Assembly: GCA_035524595.1 (NCBI GenBank)
Contig: DATKOP010000025.1
Span: 1 to 16,536, forward strand
Reading direction: 5' to 3'
DNA: 16,536 nt
Source: CAIKZZ01 sp035524595
Lineage (GTDB): Bacteria > Pseudomonadota > Gammaproteobacteria > Steroidobacterales > Steroidobacteraceae
Shown: one piece after another, positions 1-7,143 of the stretch
Layout: each line of letters begins with the position of its first letter
How positions within the stretch are numbered: the first letter of the stretch is position 1
The notes under the pieces: model-generated
What the model was told of the DNA's origin: nothing
Database searches by the model: none
What the model saw: the letters and a program-made list of their open reading frames with translations, nothing else
Translations under genes and position numbers: made by a program

Positions 1-56
1 GAAACTCTGAACTCGACTCGCCAAGTCGCCATCAGTCCGTCCGGCCGGTCGTCGGA

Positions 57-133
57 TGGCGCGCCCGGCAGGACTCGAACCTGCAACCGCCGGCTTAGAA
101 GGCCGGTGCTCTATCCGGTTGAGCTACGGGCGC
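57..133 (-). tRNA. tRNA-Arg (anticodon UCU)
   Basis: The reverse complement folds as a complete 77-nt cloverleaf. The acceptor arm is GCGCCCG paired with CGGGCGC. The D arm is GCTC...GAGC, the anticodon stem CCGGC/GCCGG carries loop CTTCTAA (anticodon TCT), and the T arm is GCAGG-TTCGAGT-CCTGC. The discriminator is G and the CCA end is encoded (TGG at 57-59 on the plus strand). UCU reads AGA/AGG arginine codons, which are rare in such a GC-rich genome. It lies 69 nt downstream of tRNA-Pro on the same strand and is probably co-transcribed with it. No T-rich terminator is visible before the window edge, so the tRNA operon may continue. Confidence 0.97.
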
Positions 134-202
134 TCGACCGCCCCCGACTCGACTCCCGAATCTCCCCGTACCGGCCCGGGCCCGGCCATCGCCTGCGATC
201 GG

Positions 203-279
203 TGGTCGGGGCAGAGGGATTTGAACCCCCGACCCTCTGCTCCCAAAGCAGATGCGCTACCAGACTGCGCCATGCCCCG
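203..279 (-). tRNA. tRNA-Pro (anticodon UGG)
   Basis: The reverse complement gives a 77-nt cloverleaf. The acceptor stem is CGGGGCA/TGCCCCG. The D arm is GCGC...GCGC, the anticodon stem TCTGC/GCAGA carries loop TTTGGGA (anticodon TGG), and the T arm is GGGGG-TTCAAAT-CCCTC with the usual pairing. The discriminator is A and the CCA is encoded. This is the proline isoacceptor that can read all CCN codons when its wobble uridine is modified. It is the promoter-proximal gene of the pair with tRNA-Arg. Confidence 0.97.
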
Positions 280-307
280 CCCGCTTCCGAACCGCACGGG
301 ACACGCA

Positions 308-336
308 ATCTTAAAGACCGCCCCCCGGCGCGTCAA
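308..336 (-). promoter_or_regulatory. Promoter of the tRNA-Pro/tRNA-Arg unit
   Basis: On the minus strand a -35 TTGACG (plus 331-336) and a -10 TAAGAT (plus 308-313) are separated by exactly 17 nt. Transcription would start near 301, about 22 nt before the mature 5' end of tRNA-Pro. The bases after the -10 are GC-rich, as is common at growth-rate-controlled stable-RNA promoters. The elements are visible in the sequence; promoter activity is inferred. Confidence 0.7.
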
Positions 337-360
337 ACGAGCTGGCCGCCGCCCGCCCGG

Positions 361-383
361 ACCGTGCGAGAATGCACGGTTTT
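361..383 (+). terminator. Stem-loop with T-run in the folD leader
   Basis: ACCGTGC (361-367) pairs perfectly with GCACGGT (374-380) around a 6-nt loop and is followed by TTT, making a run of four T with the last stem base. It looks like a short intrinsic terminator reading toward folD and ends about 30 nt before the folD start. No plus-strand gene lies upstream in the window, so an attenuator-like or mRNA-stabilising leader hairpin is as plausible as a true terminator. A TGn-GAGAAT extended -10-like sequence overlaps it (365-373), so it may instead be part of the folD promoter. Confidence 0.4.
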
Positions 384-401
384 AGCGAGCCTCAGGGCGG
401 C

Positions 402-407
402 AGGAGA
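402..407 (+). promoter_or_regulatory. Ribosome binding site setting the folD GTG start
   Basis: AGGAGA lies 6 nt before the GTG at 414. It favours this start over the in-frame ATG at 372, which lies inside the leader hairpin and has no Shine-Dalgarno sequence. Confidence 0.75.
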
Positions 408-413
408 CGGCGC

Positions 414-1280
414 GTGGCGGCGAAACTGATCGACGGCAAGGCGATATCCCGGGCGCTCAAGGCGGACGTGCGCCGGGCCACCGATGACCTCGTGGCGCGC
501 GGCGCGCGCCGCCCGGGACTTGCGGTGGTGATGGTCGGCGAGGACCCGGCCTCGGGCATCTACGTGCGCAACAAGCGCCTGTCCTGCGAGGAGACCGGCA
601 TCCACTCGGTGGCCCACGACCTGCCGGCGGGCACCAGCGAGGCCGCGCTGGTCGCGCTCATCGACCGCCTCAACGCCGACCCGGCGATCGACGGCATCCT
701 GGTGCAGTCGCCGCTGCCGAAGCACATCAACCCGCACGCCATCATCGAGCGCATCGACCCGGCCAAGGACGTCGACGGCTTCCATCCCTACAACGTCGGC
801 CGCCTCGCGCTCCGAAAGCCGCTGCTGCGCTCCTGCACGCCCTACGGGATCATGATCATGCTCGAGCGCACGGGGATCGCGCCGCGCGGCAAGGACGCGG
901 TGATCGTCGGCCAGTCGAACATCGTCGGCCGGCCGATGGCGCTCGAGCTCCTGGCCGCCGCGGCGACCATCACCGTCTGCCACAGCGCGACCCGCGACCT
1001 TAGGGCCGAGGTCGGGCGCGCCGAGATCCTGGTGGTCGCGACCGGCAAGCCGCACATGGTCCCGGGCGCCTGGGTGCGCGAGGGCGCCGTGGTGGTCGAC
1101 GTCGGCATCAACCGCCTGCCCGACGGGCGCCTCGTCGGCGACGTCGAGTTCGAGCCGGCGCGCGAGCGCGCCGCCTGGATCACGCCGGTGCCGGGCGGCG
1201 TCGGCCCGATGACGATCGCCGCGCTCATGAAGAACACGCTCGAGAGCTCGCTCGCGCACCAGGGGCTCGTGACCGCCTGA
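414..1280 (+). CDS. folD: FolD, methylenetetrahydrofolate dehydrogenase/cyclohydrolase
   Basis: This bifunctional cytosolic enzyme oxidises 5,10-methylene-THF with NADP+ and hydrolyses 5,10-methenyl-THF to 10-formyl-THF, supplying one-carbon units for purines and initiator formyl-Met-tRNA. From the GTG start the product is 288 aa, the usual family length. Visible landmarks are Tyr50 and catalytic Lys54 (YVRNK), Gln98 in the ILVQSPLP motif, Asp121 in DVDGFHP, the NADP-binding loop GQSNIVGRP and the C-terminal PGGVGPMT signature. These fall at the same numbers as in E. coli FolD. One small oddity is SCTPYG where PCTPxG is common. The start was chosen for its AGGAGA ribosome binding site and because homologues begin with similar xAKxIDGK residues. 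It is transcribed away from the tRNA genes and meets cysS tail to tail. Confidence 0.96.
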   Translation: MAAKLIDGKAISRALKADVRRATDDLVARGARRPGLAVVMVGEDPASGIYVRNKRLSCEETGIHSVAHDLPAGTSEAALVALIDRLNADPAIDGILVQSPLPKHINPHAIIERIDPAKDVDGFHPYNVGRLALRKPLLRSCTPYGIMIMLERTGIAPRGKDAVIVGQSNIVGRPMALELLAAAATITVCHSATRDLRAEVGRAEILVVATGKPHMVPGAWVREGAVVVDVGINRLPDGRLVGDVEFEPARERAAWITPVPGGVGPMTIAALMKNTLESSLAHQGLVTA

Positions 1281-1290
1281 GGGCCCTCAG
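1277..1290. terminator. Perfect palindrome across the folD and cysS stop codons
   Basis: CTGAGGGCCCTCAG is a perfect 14-bp palindrome. It contains the folD stop TGA (1278-1280), the whole 6-nt gap and the cysS stop (1287-1289). In RNA it could form only a very short hairpin with no T-run, so it is at best a weak bidirectional terminator. Part of the symmetry is automatic when two convergent genes both end in TGA. Confidence 0.3.
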
Positions 1291-2705
1291 CGGAAGCGCC
1301 AGCTGGTGCCCTGCGGGCCGTCCTCGAGCACGACGCCCCGCGCCAGCAGCTCGTCGCGGATCCGGTCGGACTCCCTGAAGTCGCGCGCCTTGCGCGCCGC
1401 GGTGCGCGCCGCGACCAGCGCGTCGATCTCGGCCGCCGCGGGCTCGGCCGCGCGCGCCGCGCCCCCGGCCTCGGCGCCGGGTGCGAGCGTCGGGCGCGTC
1501 TTGAGCCAGGCCTCGGGATCCGCCCCGAGGATGCCGAGCACCGCGCCGAGCTGCTTGAGCTCGGCGGCGGCCGCGGCCGCCGCCGCGGCGTCGCCCGCGC
1601 CCTTGGCGACGTTGTGGTCGCGCGCCAGCGCCTGCAGCACCGCGAGCGCCTCGGGCGTATTGAAGTCGTCGTCCATGGCCGCCTCGAAGCGTCGCGAGGC
1701 CTCCGCGGCCGCGACCGCGGCCGCGGGCACGACCCCGCGCAGCGCCACGTACAGGCGCTCCAGCATCGCATCGGCCTGGCGCAGGTTGTCGTCGGAGTAG
1801 TTGACCGGGCCGCGGTAGTGCGAGGACAGCACGAAGGCGCGCAGCACCTCGGGCCGCAGCCGCGGCAGCACCTCGCGCACCGTGAAGAAGTTGCCGAGCG
1901 ACTTCGACATCTTCTCGGCGTTGACGTTGACGAAGCCGTTGTGCATCCACAGGTTCACGAACGGCGTGCCGCAGGCGGCGCAGGTCTGCGCGATCTCGTT
2001 CTCGTGGTGCGGGAACTTGAGGTCCATGCCGCCGCCGTGGATGTCGAAGTGCGCGCCCAGGAGCGCCACCGACATCGCCGAGCACTCGATGTGCCAGCCC
2101 GGCCGGCCCGCGCCCCACGGCGAGGGCCAGGACGGCTCGCCGGGCTTGGCCGCCTTCCACAGCACGAAGTCGAGCGGGTCGCGCTTGTGCTCGCCGACCT
2201 CGACCCGCGCGCCGGCCCTGAGGTCCGCGAGCCGCTTGCCGGACAGCCGGCCGTAGCCCTCGAACTTGCTGACCGAGTACAGCACGTCGCCGTCGGCGGC
2301 ATAGGCGTAGCCCTTCGCGACCAGCGCCTCGATCATCGCGACGATCTCGGGCAGGTAGTCGGTCGCGCGCGGCTCGTGCTCCGGGCGCTCGACCCCGAGC
2401 GCGGCGCAGTCCTCGTGCATCGCCTCGGTGAAGCGCGCGGTCAGCGCCGCCACCGGCTCGCCGTTCTTGGCGGCGCGGTTGATGATGTTGTCGTCGATGT
2501 CGGTGATGTTGCGCACGTGCGTGACGCGGTAGCCCCGGTGGCGCAGGTAGCGGCGCACGACGTCGAACACCACCAGCGAGCGCGCGTGGCCGACGTGGCA
2601 GTAGTCGTAGACCGTCATGCCGCAGACGTACATGCGCACGTGCCCGGGCTCGAGCTCGCGCAGCGGTTCCTTGCGGCCGGTCAGGGAGTTGTGGATTTCG
2701 ATCAT
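1287..2705 (-). CDS. cysS: CysS, cysteinyl-tRNA synthetase
   Basis: This class I aminoacyl-tRNA synthetase charges tRNA-Cys in the cytosol. The product is 472 aa, close to the usual 460. The Rossmann catalytic core shows the HIGH signature as HVGH (37-40) and KMSKS at 265-269. The zinc site that discriminates cysteine is complete: Cys28, Cys208 (WHIEC), His233 and Glu237 (HHENE). The C-terminal helical part carries an alanine-rich stretch and ends in the family-typical LEDGPQGTSWRFR. The ATG at 2705 overlaps the gltX stop codon by ATGA, so translation is probably coupled and the two synthetases form one operon. Its 3' end is 6 nt from folD on the other strand. Confidence 0.97.
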   Translation of the reverse strand: MIEIHNSLTGRKEPLRELEPGHVRMYVCGMTVYDYCHVGHARSLVVFDVVRRYLRHRGYRVTHVRNITDIDDNIINRAAKNGEPVAALTARFTEAMHEDCAALGVERPEHEPRATDYLPEIVAMIEALVAKGYAYAADGDVLYSVSKFEGYGRLSGKRLADLRAGARVEVGEHKRDPLDFVLWKAAKPGEPSWPSPWGAGRPGWHIECSAMSVALLGAHFDIHGGGMDLKFPHHENEIAQTCAACGTPFVNLWMHNGFVNVNAEKMSKSLGNFFTVREVLPRLRPEVLRAFVLSSHYRGPVNYSDDNLRQADAMLERLYVALRGVVPAAAVAAAEASRRFEAAMDDDFNTPEALAVLQALARDHNVAKGAGDAAAAAAAAAELKQLGAVLGILGADPEAWLKTRPTLAPGAEAGGAARAAEPAAAEIDALVAARTAARKARDFRESDRIRDELLARGVVLEDGPQGTSWRFR

Positions 2706-4141
2706 CGCGACGGGCTTCCTGGGCTGGGATCGGGGTGCCGGGCGAGGCGCAGCGCCGCCTCGAGGCGCGTGCGCACGGTCGCGGCCGGCATGACGGTCAG
2801 CAGCGCCTCGAGCTCGGGGCCGTCGAGCCGCTGCGTCAGCGCCGCGCGCAGCGGCTTGAAGAGCCTGGCGCCGCTCGCGCCGGTGGCCTTGAGCGCGGAG
2901 ACGAGCGCGGCGTAGCCGCCGCCCACGGCGCGGGCCGCGTGCCCGGCGAGTGCGGCGTCGTAGAACGCGGCGCCGGCGCCCGCGATCAGCTCGCGGATCC
3001 CGGCGTCCGCGCACGGCAGCTCGCCGTAGACGATGTGCGCCCAGAGCGCGGCGTCGGCCGGGAGTTCCAGGTTGGCGCGCACCGCGGCGACGAAGGCCTG
3101 CTCCTGCCCCGGCGGCACGCGGCCGCGCGCCCAGCCCTCGAGCAGCGCCGCGGGCGCCCGGTGCACGGCCTCCTTCTGCCAGTACCTGAGCTGGGCGCGG
3201 TCGAAGTGCGCGGGCGCCCGGCCGAGCGCGCCGAGCTCGAAGCCGGCGACGAGCTCATCGCGCGTCAGCCAGCCGTCGGTCGCGTAGCTGTGGCCGAGGC
3301 GCGCCAGCAGGTTCAGCACCGCCTCCGGCAGGTAGCCCTCGGCGCGCAGCCCGGCGACCGCCGCGCTGCCGTCGCGCTTGGAGAGCGGCGCCCCGCCCGG
3401 CCCGACCAGGAGCGGCAGGTGGCCGTAGCGCGGCGGCTCGGCGCCGAGCGCGCGCACGATCAGCTGCTGGCGCGGCGTGTTGGCGACGTGGTCCTCGCCG
3501 CGCAGCACGTGGCTGACGCCCATCGCCGCGTCGTCGAGGGCGTTCGAGAACAGGAACGCGGCGCTGCCGTCGGCGCGCCGGATCACGAAGTCGCCGAGCT
3601 CCTCGCTCGCGAAGCGCTGCGGGCCGCGCACCAGGTCCTCGTAGCTGAGGACCTCGCCCGGCGTCACCCGAAAGCGCAGCGTCGCCGGCCGGCCCTCGGC
3701 GGCGCGCGCGGCGCGCTCGGCGGGGCCGAGCGCGGCGCAGGTGCCCGGGTAGCGCGGCGGCCGGCCGGCCGCGAGCTGGCTGCGGCGGGCCACCTCGAGC
3801 TCGAAGGGGGTGCAGTAGCAGGGATAGGCGCGCCCGGCGGCCTCGAGGCGCGCGAAGCCGGCCGCGTAGCGCTCGGCCCGCGCCGACTGCCGGTACGGGC
3901 CGGCCGCGTCCTCGCGGTCGGGGCCCGCGTCCCAGTCGAGGCCGAGCCAGGCGAGCTCGGCCATCAGCGCGCCGACCTGCGTCTCGTCGGAGCGCTCGCG
4001 GTCGGTGTCCTCGATCCGCAGCACGAAGCGCCCGCCGTGGCGGCGCGCGTACAGCCAGTTGAAGAGCGCCGTACGGACGTTGCCGAGGTGCAGGGCGCCC
4101 GTCGGGCTCGGGGCGAAACGCGTGACGACCGGGGACGGCAT
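2702..4141 (-). CDS. gltX: GltX, glutamyl-tRNA synthetase
   Basis: This class I synthetase charges tRNA-Glu, also providing Glu-tRNA for tetrapyrrole synthesis where that route is used. The product is 479 aa and includes the C-terminal helical anticodon-binding domain, so it is full GluRS and not the truncated GluQ. The HIGH motif appears as HLGN (18-21) within APSPTGALHLGN. LRGEDHVANTPRQQ is the family substrate-binding motif. The KLSKR loop reads PLSKR (LSKR at 253-256), with Pro in place of the first Lys. A CYC...C arrangement recalls the zinc site of some GluRS, but the fourth ligand is not obvious. It occupies the place next to cysS where pseudomonads have glnS (from memory). Whether it also mischarges tRNA-Gln cannot be read from the sequence. 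No Shine-Dalgarno is seen before the ATG. Confidence 0.95.
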   Translation of the reverse strand: MPSPVVTRFAPSPTGALHLGNVRTALFNWLYARRHGGRFVLRIEDTDRERSDETQVGALMAELAWLGLDWDAGPDREDAAGPYRQSARAERYAAGFARLEAAGRAYPCYCTPFELEVARRSQLAAGRPPRYPGTCAALGPAERAARAAEGRPATLRFRVTPGEVLSYEDLVRGPQRFASEELGDFVIRRADGSAAFLFSNALDDAAMGVSHVLRGEDHVANTPRQQLIVRALGAEPPRYGHLPLLVGPGGAPLSKRDGSAAVAGLRAEGYLPEAVLNLLARLGHSYATDGWLTRDELVAGFELGALGRAPAHFDRAQLRYWQKEAVHRAPAALLEGWARGRVPPGQEQAFVAAVRANLELPADAALWAHIVYGELPCADAGIRELIAGAGAAFYDAALAGHAARAVGGGYAALVSALKATGASGARLFKPLRAALTQRLDGPELEALLTVMPAATVRTRLEAALRLARHPDPSPGSPSR

Positions 4142-4149
4142 GGGCGCGC

Positions 4150-4155
4150 AGTATA
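4150..4155 (-). promoter_or_regulatory. Candidate -10 element directly before gltX
   Basis: TATACT on the minus strand ends 8 nt before the gltX ATG. Transcription from it would begin within about 2 nt of the start codon and give a nearly leaderless mRNA. This fits the absence of a Shine-Dalgarno sequence. No convincing -35 is present (GCCGGC at the expected spacing). The alternative is read-through from the membrane-protein gene 50 nt upstream. Confidence 0.4.
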
Positions 4156-4191
4156 AGGCTTCGGTCGCGCCGGCCGGCGAGCGCGGGGCGC

Positions 4192-5496
4192 TCAGGCCCG
4201 GCGCGCGCCCGACGTCGGCGCAGCTGCAGGCGCCGGCGCCGGTTCCCGGTAGCGCAGCGCCGGCACGATGTTGCCGAGCTCGCGCAGCAGGCCGTGCTCG
4301 TTGATCCACTGCGCGTAGGCGACGTAGGCCGGGTCGCGACTCAGGTGGCGCTCCTCGGTACGGGCCCGGACGAAGTACACGGTGTTGAGCAGCAGCAGGA
4401 GCACGCTGTGGCGCAATGCCGTCGGCCAGTCGGTCCCGACGACGAACGGCACCGAGATCAGCCACCAGCTGAGGTTCTTCGACAGGTAGGCCGGGTGCTT
4501 GGTGAACCGGTACGGGCCGCCGGTGATGATGCCGCGATGCGTCAGGTTCGAGAAGCGCAGCCCGAACGCGACGGTCGACAGCGCGTAGATCGCCGACAGC
4601 ACCAGGATCGCGATGCCCCAGCCGTCGCGCAGCAGCGGCCACGGCGCGAGCCAGCGGCTCCACGGCAGGTCGCCGTCGTACTGCAGATAGTAGCGGCCGA
4701 TGATCGAGTAGAACGGCTGGTAGCAGACGAGCGCCGAGACCCAGCCGAGCATCGTCGGCTCGACGCTGCGCATGTGCGAATCGAGCAGCCGCATCGTCGC
4801 CGTGTAGCCGACCACGCAGAACAGGAGGTCGGTGACGTAGGACAGGTGGAACAGGCCGTTGAAGCCCGCGAAGGCGATCATGCCGCCATTGAGGTACAGG
4901 CGGTGCAGCTCGTTGCACTCGTCGTTCAGGTACACGGTCATCAGCGGCAGGAAGAAGCCCTTCACCGTCCAGCCGAGCAGGTGGCGCCGGATCACCGCGC
5001 CATCGACCTCGGCGCGACGGCCGAGCAGCAGCTGCGCGAACTGCACGAACTCGTCGCGCGGCTCGAGGACGCGCGAGTCCGCCCAGACGAAGTAGAACGG
5101 CACGAACACCAGCAGCGGCGCCAGCGCCGACAGGAAGTGCCAGTACGGGTCGTAGAAGCCGCCGTGGTACTCGGGGAACAGCCAGTACGCGAGGCCGACC
5201 AGCGCGAGCGTGGCGGCGAGGCCGACGATGCGCAGGCCGACGCGCGGGTACTCGACCGCGCGCCGCGGCGCGGGCGCGATCTCGCTGCCGGCGAGCCGCC
5301 CGCGGCGGCGCATGAGCCACTCGGCCGCCGCCAGCAGCGTGAAGACCGCGAGGCACGGCGCCATCGGCGCGTAGGCGGTGAACACCGCGAACGGCGCGTC
5401 GCGCCACATCGCGACCGCGACGGTGAGCGCGAGCCCGGCGGCCAGCACCGCGACGCTGACCGGGAAGCTGGCGGCGGAGCGCGGCCGGGCGCTCAT
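4192..5496 (-). CDS. Polytopic membrane protein with ICMT-type methyltransferase domain
   Basis: The product is 434 aa with roughly nine or ten hydrophobic segments, the first near residues 11-31 and 40-60. The C-terminal quarter has the signature shared by isoprenylcysteine carboxyl methyltransferases and related phospholipid/NnrU-type enzymes. This is GGPYRFTKHPAY at 326-337, a following hydrophobic pair, then EERHL (381-385) and a Y..Y segment. In that superfamily these residues bind SAM at the membrane surface. The N-terminal 300 residues are not recognised; overall length and topology also resemble sterol-reductase-like proteins of the same fold. The ATG at 5496 was chosen because the longer frame runs back into the upstream gene. 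It lies 31 nt downstream of the GT-C-like gene and 50 nt upstream of gltX, all on one strand, so co-transcription is likely. The substrate is unknown; a membrane lipid or lipid-linked sugar is a guess. Confidence 0.75.
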   Translation of the reverse strand: MSARPRSAASFPVSVAVLAAGLALTVAVAMWRDAPFAVFTAYAPMAPCLAVFTLLAAAEWLMRRRGRLAGSEIAPAPRRAVEYPRVGLRIVGLAATLALVGLAYWLFPEYHGGFYDPYWHFLSALAPLLVFVPFYFVWADSRVLEPRDEFVQFAQLLLGRRAEVDGAVIRRHLLGWTVKGFFLPLMTVYLNDECNELHRLYLNGGMIAFAGFNGLFHLSYVTDLLFCVVGYTATMRLLDSHMRSVEPTMLGWVSALVCYQPFYSIIGRYYLQYDGDLPWSRWLAPWPLLRDGWGIAILVLSAIYALSTVAFGLRFSNLTHRGIITGGPYRFTKHPAYLSKNLSWWLISVPFVVGTDWPTALRHSVLLLLLNTVYFVRARTEERHLSRDPAYVAYAQWINEHGLLRELGNIVPALRYREPAPAPAAAPTSGARRA

Positions 5497-5527
5497 GGCA
5501 GGCGCACTGCGGCGCGCCGGCGCCGCC

Positions 5528-6802
5528 TCAGCCACGGCCGGCCCCGCCGACCGCGGCGCGCTGCGTGCGGTGATAGAGCACGATCGCGGCCGCGACCAGC
5601 ACCGGGTCCACCGGCTTGCGGTAGCGTCCTTCGATGATGCCGGCCCACTGGGCGCCGAGCAGCACCAGCATGCCGAGGCCGCAGGCCGGCAGCAGCCACT
5701 CGCGCCCGAGGTAGCGGCGTCGCGCCGCACCCCAGGCGATGGCGAGCATCAGCGGCGGCCACAGCCAGCGCGTCCAGAGCGTCAGCAGACAGGCCCAGGA
5801 CGCCGGGTCGTTGTCGGGCCAGCTCTGGCCGAGCAGCAGGTACAGAAGGTTCTCGGCGTACTGCTCGCCCCACGGGAAGGTCCGCTCGTTCGCCGCGCGC
5901 TCGGTCTCCTCGGCCCAGTTCTCCCGGCCGCGCGCGAGGTCGATCGTCACGTGCACGACGCCGGTGCGGTTCGTGGTCCAGTTCGAGAACGGGTACAGCG
6001 TCGGGTTGTAGAAGCTCGGCGAGCCGAAGCCCCAGGTGCCGAGCCCGACGGCGTCCAGCTTGAGCTCGCGCTGGCCGCTGTAGCTGTAGACCTCCGCGAG
6101 ATAGAGGTTGCCGAAGGGCGCGAAGAACCCGAGCCGCGACATCGCGTGCATGCCGGCCGGAACGGCCAGCAGGCCGAAGGCGAGCGCGGCGACGACCGCC
6201 TTGTTGAGGCGCTGGCGCGGCAGCCACCAGAGCACGGCGAGGCAGAACAGCGCCATCGGCAGCACGACGTTGCGCGTGAACACCGCGCAGACCCACAGTG
6301 CCGCCGCGAGCGTGAACGCGCCGAGGGTCTCCCTGCGCCAGGCGCGAAGCGTCGCCCAGAAGGCGAAGCCGGTCAGCGTCAGCAGCAGGGTCTCGTTCAT
6401 GAAGTAGGCGTAGATGCCGAGGAAGGCCGGCACGACGCCGATCAGCGTCGCGCCGGCGAGCGCCGCGCGCCGCGGCAGCAGTTCCCGAAGCGCCCGGTAC
6501 CAGCCGTAGGGCATCGCGCAGCAGAGCACGCCGCAGGCCAGCTGCACCGTGGGCGCCGAGTCCGCGCTCAGCGTCCGCAGCAGGTAGATCCAGAGCTGGT
6601 ACAGGTAGGAGTCGCCGGCGCCGATCAGGTCGGGCGCGAGGAAACGCGCGCCGTTCAGCCAGTGGCGCAGCGGGTCAGAGAACAGGTGGTTGAGCGGCGA
6701 GTTGAAGAAGGGATACAGCAGCCGCACGAGCAGCACCGCGCCGAACGCCCAGCGCCAGCGCTGCTCGGCACCGGCCGCGTCGGGCTCTGCCACCGCTCTC
6801 AT
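5528..6802 (-). CDS. GT-C-like polytopic membrane glycosyltransferase
   Basis: The 424-aa product has about ten predicted membrane segments. After the first of these comes a short loop with an acidic/Arg cluster (FSDPLRHW, Asp43 and Arg46). A large soluble loop in the second half contains SFYNPTLYPFSNW. The last helix is preceded by EGRYRKPVDP (391-400). This layout resembles GT-C fold transferases such as the ArnT and PMT groups, which use polyprenyl-phosphate sugars on the outer face of the inner membrane. In these, the first periplasmic loop carries the acidic catalytic residue and an RYR-P motif often precedes the last helix. ATG at 6802 is preferred; a GTG one codon upstream is possible and neither has a clear ribosome binding site. 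The assignment rests on topology and motifs, so donor and acceptor are unknown. The divergent polyprenyl-phosphate glycosyltransferase at 8125 is a plausible source of the donor. Confidence 0.7.
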   Translation of the reverse strand: MRAVAEPDAAGAEQRWRWAFGAVLLVRLLYPFFNSPLNHLFSDPLRHWLNGARFLAPDLIGAGDSYLYQLWIYLLRTLSADSAPTVQLACGVLCCAMPYGWYRALRELLPRRAALAGATLIGVVPAFLGIYAYFMNETLLLTLTGFAFWATLRAWRRETLGAFTLAAALWVCAVFTRNVVLPMALFCLAVLWWLPRQRLNKAVVAALAFGLLAVPAGMHAMSRLGFFAPFGNLYLAEVYSYSGQRELKLDAVGLGTWGFGSPSFYNPTLYPFSNWTTNRTGVVHVTIDLARGRENWAEETERAANERTFPWGEQYAENLLYLLLGQSWPDNDPASWACLLTLWTRWLWPPLMLAIAWGAARRRYLGREWLLPACGLGMLVLLGAQWAGIIEGRYRKPVDPVLVAAAIVLYHRTQRAAVGGAGRG

Positions 6803-7143
6803 CACCGCTGTGGCGCCGCTCGCGCGGCTCCCGCCACCGGGCCGGCGGCGGCGGGCCTGGCCCCGGCTGCGGCATGCCGTCGATCGCCGCGCGACGCCGG
6901 CCGGATGGTGCCCTCGAGATCCATGAGTTGGCGCGGTCCCGCTTGTTCTTCCGGATCGGCTGGCGGCGCGGACTCCGTCGCGTCCTCCCCGTGCCGGCGC
7001 TTGCAGTGTACCCGGATTGCCCGAGCGGTAAAGGCCCCGCCCGGGCGCGCCGCCGGCCGCGGCGCTCGCACGACGCGCGGCATCCGCGGCCCGCGCAGGC
7101 TCGCTGCGGCCGCGACCTCCGCTCGCGTCGCGGGCCTGCGCGC
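6803..7143. other. 341-nt stretch without a supported gene
   Basis: This spacer separates two minus-strand genes. The open frames in it on both strands are compositionally unremarkable and have no recognisable motif or start context, so I call no gene. It holds a long GC-rich inverted repeat at its upstream end (7092-7142). It also has a weak minus-strand promoter-like pair, TTTACC and TACACT 16 nt apart, around 7008-7035, which could drive the GT-C-like gene with a leader of roughly 200 nt. Confidence 0.4.
7092..7142 (-). terminator. GC-rich inverted repeat after the methyltransferase gene
   Basis: CGCGCAGGC (7092-7100) pairs perfectly with GCCTGCGCG (7134-7142). The 33-nt interior contains a further imperfect pairing (GGCCGCGA with TCGCGGGCC). 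The repeat begins 1 nt after the stop codon of the methyltransferase. It lacks a T-run, so it would be a pausing or 3'-end-stabilising structure rather than a canonical intrinsic terminator. Confidence 0.4.

Noticed and set aside
372..413. Upstream in-frame ATG start for folD
   Set aside because: It lies within the leader hairpin and has no ribosome binding site, and the GTG at 414 has AGGAGA and matches the family N-terminus.
56..429. Overlapping short open frames across the tRNA genes
   Set aside because: They translate tRNA sequence and have no protein motifs.
1614..2915. Long plus-strand open frame antisense to cysS, and similar frames opposite gltX and the membrane-protein genes (2735-4156, 4294-5637)
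   Set aside because: They are antisense to well-identified genes, have His/Arg/Gln/Ala-rich compositions without motifs, and are the normal by-product of few stop codons in GC-rich DNA.
7014..7040. tRNA-like sequence GCCCGAGCGGTAAAGGC resembling a D arm
   Set aside because: No acceptor, anticodon or T arm can be found around it, so it is a chance resemblance.
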